A stretch of DNA of 64,000 nucleotides from Hydrangea macrophylla. Its lineage: Eukaryota; Streptophyta; Magnoliopsida; Cornales; Hydrangeaceae. Positions 1-13,084 of the stretch are shown here, one piece after another. The translations under genes and the position numbers were made by a program. The notes beneath the pieces are model-generated. The model saw only the letters and a list, made by a program, of their open reading frames with translations. It did not search any database and was not told the DNA's origin. How positions within the stretch are numbered: position 1 is the first letter of the stretch; each line of letters opens with the position of its first letter. The DNA lies in the NCBI GenBank assembly GCA_033977485.1, contig CM066985.1, positions 73,889,045 to 73,953,044 of the forward strand, written 5' to 3'.

Positions 1-81
1 TAAGTTATCAAACGCACTAAAAAAGAATAAGTGCTGAATCTTTTCATTTTCAACACTTAATAGGGTTATCAAACATACCCT
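1..81. mobile_element. Right arm of an AGGGTGTG-type MITE, cut by the window edge
   Basis: The sequence ends in TTATCAAACATACCCT and carries the motifs AAGTGCTGAA and ACACTTAAT. These match the right half of the complete element at 8171-8453, so this is the end of a second copy of the same family. Its left half lies outside the window. Confidence 0.7.
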
Positions 82-3000
82 AAATCTATGAATCAACAAA
101 CCTTAGTGTTTCCAATCCAAACAATAGGCACTCGACAGGTATTGTGTAGAAGGAACCGTAGAAAAAGGAAATAGAAAACGTAGGGTAAAAGGAGACACTG
201 AGAGCAACGTGTTAGTCAGAGATTGGTGCGGTGGCACATTATACATTGTGATTCAGATACACTTTACGTAGAAGACAAACAATTCGCGTCGTCCACGTAG
301 GACAGTGCGGTGGGCCCTGGGTCCCCAATCGTGCGGAGGACCGCATCATTGTACTCATTGAGACTCTCGTGGGTCCCTAGCGCCTACCACAATCCCTCAC
401 AAAGCTATGGCGCGTGAGTGCCAAATATCTCTCTCTCTCTTAATTTGTACGAGAATAGGAGTGTATTTTTGCGCGCCTATCTTTTTTATTGACTAATTAC
501 TAATAGAGTGAGATTCAATATTTTATGTTATTAATTAATTTTTATTTGCTTTTGCATTCTACTATATAATTAGTAGGAGATAAGGGTGAATAAAGATAAA
601 TAATTTTGGGGTGAGTAAAAAGCTATTTGAAGAGTATACAATAAATAATACAGTTGTAAGGTACAGTGGGTATCCTTAGCGTAGATAGCAAAAGGAGATC
701 TCCTTGAGGGTCCCCCAAGGATCTTTAACCCAATGGTCCAAGATCATTTTTATGTGAAAGTCTCGGTCAGTAGTGAAATGTTATCTAATTTTTTGGAGAC
801 AAAATGTTTACACTTAATCATATGACAGTTGTTACAGGTAGGGATCACCACATAGCACATGGTTCAGGACCATAGAATAATTTCTTCTTTTGACATGAGT
901 AATATTATGCATCCCAAATTTTTGTATCCCAAACAATTTTCAAACACATCTGACAGTGAATCTATTTGATGTTGAGTGGAGGGTATTTAAGTGATCTCGC
1001 TGTGACATGTGTGAGAATTATTTAAAATACAAACTTTGAAAATCATAGCTTTATTCTTTTGACATTGACCTCATCTCTCTCTTCACTTTGATCAGTAAAT
1101 TTGAAAATTTAAGAAAATTTGATATGACTATCCAATTCAGATATCCCTGGGATTAGTTTAAGTGAAATCCAAATATGAATTTGTTAAGCTTTGGATGATA
1201 TCCAAGCAATTTCTTACTTAGTAAGCACTTATGTTATCAATGCTAAGTTGCTAACTAATTCAATCACAATAAAACCATAGTTTTGTAACATATATATTGA
1301 GAATCCCTACCATAGACTGGAATAATATACATGGCTAGTATCAAAACAGTGTATTGTAAGATATGTTATATGTCTCATATATAGAATACATTCATATATT
1401 AAATGATGTAATACTAATTGGATAATGATATAGTAAGCAACTTCTCATGTAAGAAAGCAACATTTAATCTATGGATGAAGATTTGGTGTGAAGATAACAA
1501 GAAAATGTATTATTAAATTATTATTTATTATTCATCCAATGTTGTATGTACAGTACTTATGTATATGAGAAGCTGGTCATAATATCATTGCGCATACTAG
1601 TAGTTAGTCCCGGTAAAGCCCCCAGACGGCGTATTTTTTTGAAACGAGGTCCTCGGTAACGCGACATTGGATATTTCAAATTCGTTCGGTCAAGAATACT
1701 ATATCGTTTCAAATTCTAATTACAATACAACCATTTAATTAAGTTTTTCTAATTGCAACAAATTTTTTTTCAAAAAAAAGATTGATTCAATCCAAAAAAG
1801 GGGCTATACCCTAGGATGTTACAATAAGATCAAAAATATGCTACGAATGCAAGCACTAAGAATGGAAAAAGAAAAAACAAACACCATCAAACGAAGCTAC
1901 CATTAGCCAAAAGGCTACCAACCATGCTCAAGTCAAACAAAACCTATTGTCGTCGGCGACCCTTATGGTGGCTACTTCTAAAGTTCACCTTAGCTGCTTT
2001 TTTCTTCCATTTGGAAGACATGGAGTTTTCTAAATTGAAGGACTCATCCTCATAATTCGTATTAAACTTCTCCTCCATCTCATCCTCCTCCACTTCATGG
2101 AAGTAATTTCCAACCTTCCCCAACTGGTTCAAGCACAACAGATGTATGGCTAGAAGAACTACCCTCAGAACATATATGCAGTCCTTGCAGTATGGAGAAT
2201 TACCACTTCTTTCTTCTCTGACAGATGCACAACCTCTTCAAATTTAGATTCAGATTCACATTTAGATCAAATTTAGATCAGATTCAAATTTAAATTCGAT
2301 CCATTGACTGGCCTAGCTTAGAACTAAGGTTGGTCAGAGAGTTTAATTTATGGTGTTTGATGGTAGTTGGCGAAGATATATAAATAATAACAATTAATTA
2401 ATAACTCTGTGTTCATCATGTTAACAAACTCTTGAACTTCACCCTAGTTCTAGGCTAGCTTCCACAGTTCCACTCTAATTAGATGTGAAACACAAGCTTC
2501 TTTCATGGTGCATGCACGTCATGCCCCTTGTATTGGTAGTAATTCTAACATTCCTTTGTGAGAAAAAGAAATATATAACATATACTTTCTAGACACTGAC
2601 ACTTCACTTAAAAAAAAAAAAAAAAAATTCCACTATTGAATATAACACTTTTACACCTGTATGATGAACTTGTTTGTTAGATCAGTGCATCTTTCTGGAT
2701 TAGATAAAAAGCATTATTTTTGAGTAATTTTTCATTCAATGACGTGATGATTGACCATCATGTAAAATTAGAGTTGACATCCCGTGGTAATTAATGAACT
2801 ATCAATCTAAAAAGCTAGTGAGTGATTGAAAAATCGTGCAATGTTTTCTCAAAATGGATGCATATATATATATATATATATACTCATATAACCACGCCAT
2901 CACCATTTGAGGGTAAATCAAATTTGGGACCATAAAAGTGTTTAATTCCCAAACAAGCACTAAATATTTTTCTTGTAATTGTGATTGGTAAGAGATTCAC

Positions 3001-3700
3001 CTCAACCGTGAACTCTCTTGCATGAGAAAATATTCGTTATAATAGATTTGTTTATCATGGTATCACAAATCAATAAAATATTATTATTTAAAAACATATC
3101 AGTCCTACTTTTAAGAAAAAAACGTGTGGCCAAATAAAATTTTATATCCATGCGTATTAGTACAGTGCAAAGACGGCGCTAGTAAATTTTTATTTTTTTT
3201 TAATTTGGTGGGGGTGCTAAGGTAACTATACGGGGGTTCGGGGGCAGCGTTGCTGAATTTATTTATTTTTTAATTGTTTTTTTTTAATCTTTGTATACAT
3301 ATTTGATAATGAGATATGATATCAAATTGAGTTTATTTAAGAACAATATTATCTTTTGGGGTACTATTTATACATATTAGGGTCTATTTATCAACAGTGT
3401 ATAGTATCAAATTGAGTTTGGAACACTTATAATTAGACTGGACTATACTACATTGGACTAAAATATCACATATGCCAAAAAAATTATCAAATTTTAAGGT
3501 AGACTAGACTACATTTGAGTTAAAATATCAAATGTACTAATTTATTTTTCAATATTTTTTTTGGGTGACGGGGTGATACTAAACTACAATTGAACTAAAA
3601 TATCACATTTACTAAAAAAAAAATTTCCAAATTTCAAGACTTATAATCCAGCCGGGACGCTAGGTTCGGTGATACACTGATACCGATACCACATTGAATA
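82..3700. other. No gene recognised
   Basis: AT-rich sequence with only short chance reading frames. A 64-codon frame on the minus strand at 1944-2138 is charged but matches no family I recognise. The stretch holds a poly-A run near 2610, a (TA)n run at about 2863-2881 and scattered TATA-like strings. Confidence 0.5.
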
Positions 3701-3729
3701 TTTACACCCATGAAGTGATGAAGAGGTAA

Positions 3730-3757
3730 AGAGAGAGAGAGAGGGTGATTGAGAGGT

Positions 3758-3794
<37 letters not shown>

Positions 3795-3807
3795 TGACTG
3801 ATGAGAG

Positions 3808-3848
<41 letters not shown>
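3730..3848. repeat. (GA)n microsatellite in three blocks
   Basis: Blocks of (GA)n are separated by short spacers such as GTGATTGAGAGG and GTGATGACTGATGAGAGG. The serine/leucine-rich minus-strand reading frame across it is a product of the repeat. Confidence 0.95.
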
Positions 3849-3850
<2 letters not shown>

Positions 3851-3916
3851 TGAGGTGAGGGGTCACGACAGTGAAAATGATAGTGGTTTTGTGAAAATGG
3901 GCCGTTGACGACACTG

Positions 3917-5144
3917 TGTTTACACCCTAAATTAGGGTTTCCCAGAGCACGTGACGGTCATGTGGACTCAGGACGTCACCACTAGACCACATAGGCAGGT
4001 AAGCGAGGACAAGGCCGATGACTCAGGACGACCGATATTTGATCAAGCTACTGATAAAGATGATACGTTCCAAATAAGAATATCGGTATCAAGACCGAGG
4101 ACCGATTGATACGAAGTTCTTAAGAGAAGTACCCTAGTATGGCCAGTGGCAGAGTTGCCTCAACTGCAGCCCTAACATCGGTAAAATTGGACCGATGCCA
4201 AACTTGTTTATTACCCTTGAGTCCTAATATCGGTCTCAACAAATAAGGCCGATATCAGAAAAGATCAGTAACGTCTTGGCATAAACGGATAAGGCCGAGG
4301 ACTTGCTCTATAGATCTTGCAGTAACAGGTCCATAGGATGATAACAGCAGTCCATGGGATTAGTAAGGATCAAAGGCAACATCGGTGCAAGACCGAGAGA
4401 CGCGAGTAGGCTTCCTACTGAAAAGAAGGCCGAGTAATATCATCAGAGAAATACAATCGGTCATAAATTTACTTAGAAAATGATTAAGTAGGAATGAGAA
4501 CGTGGGTCTTCAGTTTTCAGAACATGCTGAGGTGGAAGAAAAAGTAGTTACGAGAAAAGAAGAATGCGGCAGAAGTGGGATCATCACACAAATCATGGAA
4601 GATGATCATGGGACATAGTGGGAGCATAAATTGATATATGCCTAGAAACTAGGGGCCACGTACCCCACTACTCCATGATCCCCACTAACATGAGCGGTTA
4701 TGCAAACAAGTCTATAAATATGACATGTGGTGCAACATTGAAAATGGGCTAACACACACGCCACTTCTGCTCTCAGCAGACTCTTAATCTTTCCTCATAA
4801 CAATCCTTTCTTGTTCTTGAGTGATCTGTGAGCTCTTGTTCTTTAGTGTTCGTTTTTCTTTTTCGTTTTACTGTAAACATTTGTAATCACTTGTCTTTCA
4901 ATCAATGGAGAAGAGGTTGTCTATGGAGGTATTCTGAATCATTGTATTTAGTTTCCTTTTTTACAGTTTCTGTTTGTATTTTCTTACTTGCATCAGAGTA
5001 GAGAAAGCCCACATCCTGTTATTTTATTGTTAAATAATAGATCGCTTAGATTAGAAGTCAGATTAAGTGATCACCACCACTTTGAATCCAAACAGACTCT
5101 GACACGCCCAACACACACACCATACCAGAGATTTATTGCAAACA
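3917..5144 (+). mobile_element. Probable solo LTR
   Basis: It starts TGTTTACA and ends TGCAAACA, a short imperfect inverted terminus of the TG...CA type. The flanking five bases are CACTG on the left and TACTG on the right, four of five matching. Inside are a TATA-like CTATAAATA at about 4711, a pyrimidine-rich stretch after it, and several ACCGAT/GCCGA motifs. No polypurine tract, primer site or coding domain adjoins either end, so it looks like a solo LTR. Family unknown. Confidence 0.55.
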
Positions 5145-5149
5145 TACTG

Positions 5150-6600
5150 CCCCGTGTTATATGAGAGAACGTGTTCTTGGGTTTCAGTGGAGTGGGGGCG
5201 GGTCCAAACTTCTCATTATTAATACCGCGTTTGAATTGACTTGCTACTTAGATATGTTGCTTTTGTTGCACATAGTCACAAACTATTGGTAGACTTTTTT
5301 TATTTTTATTTTTACTTTTATCTATATAATAAAGGTTTGAGGAGGAACGGTTTTACTGACTGTGATACTTTGAACCCTTTGATGTGTGTCAAAATTGTTC
5401 TCACTCTTTATTACTTTATTAAAATTTTAAAATTATAAAACTGTCCACACTTATTACACCCACCCCTCTTTGAACACTCTCTTTTCTATAAATTAAATAT
5501 GTAATTAAATGTTAATATTCTAAAAAAAATGTGATTAATTAGGGTTTAAACGAACCTTTTTTTTTAGTGCTCATGGATACGAGTATTTCTACTACTAATA
5601 TATTTTAGGTACAAAAAGAGAAGGAAAAAAAATATGAAAGAGAGACAAAAATGACAAAGTTATAATTATTTTGCGTGATATAAATAATGCTAGAATCATC
5701 AATGAGCTGCAAAATATAGTCATCTCTAATGTTTTAATGTCATGGATAACACTCCGAGCTCGTTTGGTTCACGGATTTTGTGGGAAAAAAAAACACGGTA
5801 ATTTTTTTTCCTCTTTGTTTTGTCATGAATTAATGAAACCAATGAGCAAATAAAAAAATTTAATAAGGGTATAAGATACATTGGGAACTTATAATTTTCT
5901 AAGCCACTTTCCTTCCCTTAATTTTTTCATATATTTCTAAAATTATTTTTTAATAATTAATTTATGCATGCAAGAAATTAATACTAGAAAAATGATATCT
6001 TCTTTCGGTTTCTATTCCATTTTCTTTTCTTTCACTAAGTTGGCGAACCAACTATAGAGTATCAAATTTACTGAGACATGCACATGCCCCACTTATAATT
6101 ACCTCTATAGTGATGCTTATGTTTGGTTTTTCTTTCACATCTTCGTTTTGGTCCCATCTCTAATTGTCTTGATAAGCAATTCATGATCTTTGAAACCAAC
6201 GTGGGGCTCAATACCTGATTTTTTTTGTAGGTATAATGTCAACTACAAAATTTTATGAAAGTTGGATGAGATTAATTAATCATCTCTATTTTATCATAAC
6301 TAGCTATACCCTTATAACTAAGCATAATCAATGAGAAAGTACTGTTGAGTTTTGACTTTCGTGGATTGGGAACAATTAGTTATAACCTTTGGTTCCCTAT
6401 GAGTTTGATCTATATGGTGATTATATAAAAGAGAAAAATCATGTTCATGCCTTTTGATCCAAAGCTTAATGAGAATGTTTTGAAGGTACGTTAAGCTTTC
6501 ATTTCTTGTCTAATTTCAATAAATATATTGTTGGTGAGACAAAAATTAATGCTCATGAAACATTATAGTTTTGTAGGTAAACATAAAGCTGATCACATTA
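5150..6600. other. No gene recognised
   Basis: AT-rich sequence. Two short plus-strand reading frames (5241-5438, 5671-5853) show no recognisable domain and run through homopolymer tracts, so I treat them as chance. Confidence 0.5.
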
Positions 6601-6608
6601 TGGAAATG

Positions 6609-6779
6609 GGACAGCACTTCAGTGCAGTTTACACAGTTCAGTTGGTGCTGTTGCTCTCACAGCTAAACAGTAAAATTGGACAGTATTTTAAAAATTACTT
6701 TTGCAAAAACAGTTTTACTGTTCACCTGTTAGGAAAACAGCATCAACTGGACTGTGCAAATTGTATTGAAGTGTTGTCC
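6609..6779. mobile_element. Foldback (MITE-like) element
   Basis: The left arm begins GGACAGCACTTCAGTGCAG. The right arm, read in reverse complement, begins GGACAACACTTCAATACAA. The pairing continues through CAGTTGGTGCTGTT against CAGTTGATGCTGTT. Nearly the whole element is one imperfect inverted repeat. No clear target duplication was found, so the superfamily is open. The 116-codon frame crossing it is not taken as a gene. Confidence 0.6.
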
Positions 6780-7685
6780 ATGAAAATGACACTTGAAAAT
6801 GGAATGATTTACATGAAAGGATATGGAAAGAAAAAAAAAGTCAAAGCTATATATTTTATTTATTTATTTTGTATTTAATTAGCTAGAGAGAATTATAACA
6901 CAGCATTACTCCATTTTTGAGCTGCAGATGCCAAAAATTACAAGGGACTGTTTAGTACAACAATTAGTAATTTTGTAGGAGGGGTAAACTCTTGCCGGAG
7001 ATGTACCTGCACAAAGACCTTGGCTAGTAGGATGATGTCTCCCCGATGTCTAAGTTAGCATACCTAGAAGATTAGAATTGGAATTTATTGAGGTTCTCTT
7101 TCATATCTGTGATGGGACATTTTTACAACAATGATACACTCACATTTCTAACCACACCTTCAATCACATCTTTACTTTAAATGCATGTACCATGTGCCAT
7201 GTAAGTAGTGCACAGAAAAGTGTAAAAAAATCAAACGGCGTGGAGTACATACATTTAAAGCATAAAATATAATTGAATGTATGATTAAGGATGTGGGTGT
7301 ATCATTATTATTGATATTTTTATAATTGAATTTGCACGTGTCATGGCTGTACCAATTTTAGTTTTTTTTTTTCCTTCTTTTTTCTTTTCTCAAAGCCCAA
7401 ATAAATGAAGAAAATTGCATTAGTGAATCATGGTTTTGAACAGAGCGAAACTAAGGGAAAGAAAAAAAAAAAACAGAAGAAGAAGAAAATATTTATTTAA
7501 TTTTTTTTTTTATATTATCAACTCAGAATATTTTGGGGGCAAAACTTAGTTGAGCTGAGTTAAATTAAGTGCAACTGGAATAAGATGTGACATGCATTTA
7601 GATATTCAGTTTGTACTCTAAATTGGTAGTAATACTCATAACGATCATTTGTAGAAAAATATCATTATGGTATATGACAATGCAA

Positions 7686-7843
7686 GGGCACTAACAAATC
7701 TTACTAACACTTATTAATACATTCTATCTCTCTTTTAGTGGTACCGGTATTACTAGGAGAGAGATAGAGTGTGTTAGTAAGGTGGTACCACTAGGAGAGA
7801 GATAGAGTGTGTTAGTAAGTGTTAATGGATTGATTAGTGCCCC
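7686..7843. mobile_element. Foldback MITE, GGGCACTAA termini
   Basis: Left arm GGGCACTAACAAATC and right arm, reversed, GGGCACTAATCAATC. The inner arms share CTTACTAACACT, TCTATCTCTC and GTGGTACC. The right inner arm contains a short direct repeat of ACTAGGAGAGAGATAGAGTG. A CAA trinucleotide flanks both ends but is weak evidence. The termini and the CTATCTCTCT core resemble the element at 46052-46219. Confidence 0.65.
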
Positions 7844-8170
7844 AAATTTTACTCTTATGGAACATTGCGTTGACCCCTCCTATGTTTAGGGGTGGATGTA
7901 GAAATTTGAAGTTGGGAGAGCTTGATAGAGGCGAAACCAAGAAGTTGTTTTTGGGAGTAGGCCAGTTTACGGGACTTCGGGGGAACTCGCGCGGGCGGCT
8001 GGCCATAGGTCCCCACATTGGACCATAATAGGGGATAGATCCCCACATTTTTTTTTTGGTGCCAAAGGTCCTGTGATTTTCAGTGGACAAAAATGCATAC
8101 TTTCCTTATAGTCAACAATAATTGCGAAAAACTACACATACGCCATCTCATCCCATAATTTAAGGAAGTT

Positions 8171-8453
8171 AGGGTGTGCTTGATAAAACTGAAAATTAAG
8201 TACTGAAAATTAAGTGCTGAATTTTAGGTACTGAAAATTTTAAGTGATTGAATTTACAGTACTGAAAATAGTTTTTCAAGTATTGAAATAAGTTGGATTC
8301 AGTGATTATTTTCAGTTGAAATTTTTCACTTAAAGTTTTTAGTGGTTTTTTGGTTGTTTTGCAATTAAGTGATACATTATCAAATGCACTGAAACAAAAT
8401 AAATGCTAAAAATTTTTATTTTCACCACTTAATTGGGTTATCAAACACACCCT
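8171..8453. mobile_element. MITE with AGGGTGTG termini
   Basis: Inverted termini AGGGTGTGCTTGATAA and TTATCAAACACACCCT are flanked on both sides by AAGTT (8166-8170 and 8454-8458), a 5-bp duplication. The inner arms repeat AAGTACTGAAAATTAAGTGCTGAA-like units. The window begins inside another copy (1-81). It has no coding capacity. Confidence 0.8.
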
Positions 8454-8754
8454 AAGTTATTGTTTGTTTTCCAAATTTTAAATTGTCATAACTTCTAAAC
8501 TACAAATTATTTTTTTATAAAAATTATATATTCGTAATCTACAAAACAAGATCTATCAAACAAGATCCATAGTGCCTATAAAATTCTTTAAAAATAAAAA
8601 TCGATGTCTTTAAGTACTGTCCAGGTAAAACAGCAAAATTATGGCTGTTTTATCAGATGATGCTGTCTTTACAATACTTTTCAAGTAAATACTGTAACAT
8701 ATTATCAAAAACTAAACATTTTTATAAAGATAGTAACATCATTGTTGCAAAAGG

Positions 8755-8856
8755 CATTACAACAAATTCACATATTAATTAGGGACGATTTTAATTAGGG
8801 ACGATTTTAAATTTGTACCAAAAATTTCGTCCCTAATATGTGAATTTGTTGTAGTG
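8755..8856. mobile_element. CACTA-like miniature element
   Basis: The right end, reversed, reads CACTACAACAAATTCACATA. The left end reads CATTACAACAAATTCACATA, one change from the CACTA terminus. Both arms continue into TTAGGGACGA. The 3-bp sequence AGG flanks both ends (8752-8754, 8857-8859), the duplication length expected of the CACTA superfamily. About 100 bp, non-coding. Confidence 0.8.
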
Positions 8857-8859
8857 AGG

Positions 8860-10140
8860 TTGCAAAATTAGGGTCATATAGTAGATGTTACTGTCTTTAA
8901 AAATTATCACCATGCAAAAAATAGTAACATACCATTAAATATTAGCAACATGGTATTGAACAGAAAAATACTAATATGTCGTCAACAATAACAGTTCTTC
9001 AAATTGATCTAATAATCGCAAAATTATGGTTAATTTTTATATGTTACTGTCCAGTTAAAGACAGTAACATATCATCAACAAAAAAAAAAAGAAAAAAGAT
9101 TCAAAGGTAGTATCATGTCACTGTCGCAAAAGAGACAGTGACATTACGTAATAGTGGTCTGATAGTGACATGAAATTTTTTTTTCCCTTCATTTTTCATA
9201 GTCATTATGGATCTTATTTGATAGATCTTTCCTTCTAGATTACAAATATATGACTTGTATTCAAAATGGAGTTGTGGTTTAAAAGTTATGGCATTTTAAA
9301 GTTTGAAAAAAAAAAAAAAAACACTTCCCTTGAAGAACGTGATGAGGTGGCAAAACAACAATGTATGGGTGAGGAGGCCAAATCTGCCAATATCCTTATT
9401 TTAGCTTAAAAATGGACTTATTGTCATATAATTCAAAAATGATTGTCCTTATCCCCTTAAATTCAAACCTCTTAATTATCCTCTAATTTTTTTTTAAGTA
9501 GGGACTTTTATTTAATTTTCTCTATTTTTTTTTTGGATATATTTATACATTTATTTTCGTGTAGATACATGTATAGACCAATCAATATAAAATTGTAACT
9601 GACACATGACACCTAAAAAATTGGTACCAAATGGCAATTTTCTATTACCAAATGGCACATTAAAAAACTTAATACTAATTATGGCACAAATGATACAATA
9701 AATGACACATTGAATATCATTTGCATCAATATTCAACCAATAGTACTCGGTTGTATTGTTGAATTTTTCAAAAACTAATACTTATAGAAAATGGAATTTT
9801 CCGAATTTTTTGGGGGGTGGTGGGGATCCGCCCTTGCGTATGTTTTCTTAATTAAAATTAAGGACCCCCAAAAATAGAATTATAAATCCAAAATCTATTT
9901 AGTGGAAGGGAAAAAAAAAAATGAAAGGGTTTTAAGACTCAGTAGTCGATTTTTATGAGGATATATTTGCCCTTACTGGTATAGAGTTGGCTAACGAATT
10001 CTTGACAAATTCCCACCCAAAGTACAACAAAAGCCAGATATTTAGAGAACAAATTTGAGAATTTTAAAGAATTCTCTAAATAAAATTAACAACTGAAATT
10101 TTTTTGACAAAAAGACACGAAGAGTATATATATATATATA
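8860..10140. other. No gene recognised
   Basis: AT-rich sequence with loosely repeated strings of the type AGTAACAT and ACTGTC between 8630 and 9170, and several homopolymer runs. The minus-strand frame at 9551-9736 has no recognisable domain. Confidence 0.5.
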
Positions 10141-10232
10141 TAAAACTGCCATTAATGAAAACACGATCCGACGGCCAAAGCAGAAGTCCTCTCTTTAATA
10201 AAAAGAGGGCGCCCTCTTTAGAGCCTGACTGA
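10141..10232. mobile_element. One arm of the TTAATAAAAAGAGG foldback family
   Basis: This segment (AAACTGCCATTAATGAAAAC, then ACGGCCAAAGCAGAAG, TTTAATAAAAAGAGGG and CTCTTTAGAGCCTGACTGA) repeats the right half of the element at 11021-11190. It is bounded by (TA)n runs on both sides, at about 10124-10142 and 10232-10252. Confidence 0.65.
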
Positions 10233-11020
10233 TATATATATATATATATATATTTAACTTAAGGGACAATGCTAGTATTTACTGTATAAAACTATAGGGC
10301 GTTTTCAGAAAATACATTTCTTCTTACATTCAAAAAGTCACAGCTGTTGGTGATTTACTGAAAACCTAGTAATCATATTATCTTCAATTAAAACCCATTC
10401 TTGAAAGAATTCTTTGAATGAGTTTACACATTTTAGAAACTTTCATGGTTTTCATTTGTAGAACTTTATGAGAGCAAAAAAAATAAAAAAAAATAAAAAA
10501 TAAATGAGCACTATGGGCCTCCCTGTCAAGTATTCAAATACAAGTTAATTGGGCTGGGCCGACCCAGATGGTTACCTTCTTGTCAGTTTTGCAAGGTGTG
10601 ATTTATGGTAGGGTGTAGTGGTTAACCCATCTTTTGCTTAGAGGGTGTTTGGCGACTACTTTTGGTGTTTATAATTAACATCGAACTTTAAAGACCAGAA
10701 TAAAACCTGCCTGGCAAAACCATATTTTGTGATTAATCATAATAAAAACTGAGTTGATCTCAAATAATTTGTCCTTGGCCAAAACTACCTTGAAAAACTT
10801 TTGATTAAAATTTAAAAGAAGATAATTTATTATTGTAGTTGTGCCAAATGGGCCTAGTAAATGTGTTGTCTAGCTGAAAAGAAAATAAAAAATAAAAAAT
10901 TACTAACTAAAGGAAACGTGCATTGATATCATCCAAGCCCAGATTCACCTATTTTTATTATTCCTAGGAAAAGTAATAATGTTCGGACGAGTAGAATGAA
11001 AATAGAAGAGCAAAGATTTT

Positions 11021-11190
11021 CTAAAGAGGGCCACCTCTTTTTATTAAAGAGAGGGCTTCTGCTTTGGCCGTTAGATTGTGTTTAAAAACTGTAAAATGAC
11101 AAAACTGCCATTAATGAAAACACGATTCAACGGCCAAAACAGAGGCCCTCTCTTTAATAAAGAGAGGATCCTCTTTAGAGCCTGACTGAA
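11021..11190. mobile_element. Foldback MITE, CTAAAGAGG termini
   Basis: Left arm CTAAAGAGGGCCACCTC, TTTATTAAAGAGAGGGC and TTTGGCCGTTAGATTGTG. The right arm mirrors it with CACGATTCAACGGCCAAA, CCCTCTCTTTAATAAAG and CCTCTTTAG. The right end continues GAGCCTGACTGA, as in the half copy at 10141-10232. No clean target duplication was seen. Confidence 0.65.
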
Positions 11191-13075
11191 TAAAAGAGAT
11201 GGAGACCTTCGTCTACTAAAAAATAGAGCATTGCAGTGGTATAGAGCCGTATTGGCTAAATTTAACTTAAATTCATATACAAGAAAGAGAAATTTCGCAG
11301 TGGTGTAAAATCGAACCAGCAGAAGGGACTGGCAGAGATTATGTCGGCTGGAGTGGGCCGGCTGAGTCAATGCATTTGGCTTATTATTTTTAATAATATT
11401 TTAAACAAATTCTCATAAAAAAAATTATAAAACAAAAATTAAATTAAGAAGCCCATCGGCAAAGGCTTTGCCGGCCGGCGGTTGGTCATTGCAAAGGGTC
11501 ATTTTTTTTAGTCTATAAATAATAATAAATAAATAAACCAAAGGGCAGCCTCTGTAGGGGCTGAGTCAGGAATTTGGTCAGGGGGGCCTAGGCTATACGG
11601 AGGATCGGGGGCAGTGCCCCGGGGCAATTTTTTTGGAGTTTATTTACATATAATTGACGATTTTTTTACGGTCTACTTGTATGCAATTGGCGATTTTTTT
11701 AAGGATATACTTATAATACGAGTCTATTTGGTGGCACGTAAATATTGTATGTTGTTTTTCAAAATTCTAAGGGGGGGCCTGTTTCTAAAATGCATAAAAT
11801 TCTCACACTAAAAGTACAATTTTTGAAATTCTAGGGGCTTTTGCTTTTGAGTTGTATATACATGTATATCAATGTAAATGTAGTTGATGTTACTAAATTG
11901 GGCCTTGGACCCCTTTGTGGGGCCTAAACATAAGTTGAGGGGGGACTTAAACGTAAAATACTAAAAAATATTAGGGTAAAATTTTAATTTTCAAAATCTA
12001 AGGGGGGGGGGGGGGGGGCATGGGCCTCCCTTGGTTCCATGCTACCTTGGCCACTGCCCAAAATAGGACCAGGTCTAGTCGAAGTCCAATTTTTTATTTG
12101 GTTCTTGTGTGATCCAGAGATAAGCTGAATTTATATAAAACCTGTTTTAGGACAATTATTTGACTGAGCACGGACTACAATACAAGAAAAAAGCCCTTAC
12201 CAAAACTAAGTCCTCCCAAAATACTGGTCTTGGACTGAACCTGATTTTGTTTTGGGAGTTCCCAAACACTCCTTAAACTTATTTATGACCGTTATTAGAT
12301 AAACGAAGATAGATATATACTATATCTTTATATTCTATATACTATAGAGCAATTGACATATTTTCAGCCCTTAGATCTTAAGCAAGGCTGAGATGCTCCC
12401 AATTTGTTTACCCTAAATCCCCCTTCCTCCTCCTCCTCTTCTTCTTTCCTCTCTCTACCTCTCAACTCCATCACCTTTTATGATGGCCAAATAGGGGCAA
12501 AGGGATATCTTGATAAGTCGTGACTTAAATATTAAACACAAATTGAACGCTCAACGATTGCAGAGATTCGAAAGGAATAAAGAGTTGATTTTCTTAACAA
12601 TATTGGGCTTCTACCCTTCTCAAGAACTTCTGAAGTTATGGGTATGGAGGTTAAATTAGAGACATTGTCTCATTCTGTTGTTGTTAAAATCCGTAGCGAT
12701 AACCTATATTTAGTAGGGTATCAAATGAGAACCACTGGAAATTGGTTTAAGTTTGGAGAGTTTGGAGAGACGACTGTGTACATTTAATTTCTAATTCCAC
12801 ATTAATTGGAATGATAGGCAGCTATCGTGAATTGGAAAGGGATGTAGACAAAGCATGAGGAAAGCTCAAGTTGGGGTGGTGTATGCTTGTAAAAGCAGTT
12901 GATTGTCTTGATTATGAATAATAGAGTTCGAACTTATAGAAATGGCTCAGTTAGGGGCGGATCCAAGAACTGCCCATGAGAAGCTAACTTTTACATATTA
13001 CAAGACTTAAGTAGGCTTTTCATATTTGATGTTAAAAGATATATGAAGAAGTAGCGAAAGCACATAAGTATGCAC
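11191..13075. other. No gene recognised; G-rich run
   Basis: Low-information sequence. A run of 18 G sits at about 12001-12018, and several GGGG-rich patches lie between 11580 and 12020. I see no reading frame with a recognisable domain. Confidence 0.5.
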
Positions 13076-13084
13076 TTTTTACTA
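13076..13084. repeat. Left 9-bp target duplication of the MULE
   Basis: TTTTTACTA, identical to 23003-23011, immediately outside the GGG terminus. Confidence 0.9.

Noticed and set aside
1944..2138. 64-codon charged minus-strand frame
   Set aside because: Short, with no family signature, splice structure or conserved neighbour that would support a gene.
3702..3914. Minus-strand Ser/Leu repeat protein
   Set aside because: Product of the (GA)n microsatellite; no other coding feature.
6528..6878. 116-codon plus-strand frame
   Set aside because: It spans a foldback MITE, and its sequence has no recognisable domain.
12001..12018. Run of 18 G as a possible regulatory quadruplex
   Set aside because: A single homopolymer run with no nearby gene; it may be slippage or assembly noise.
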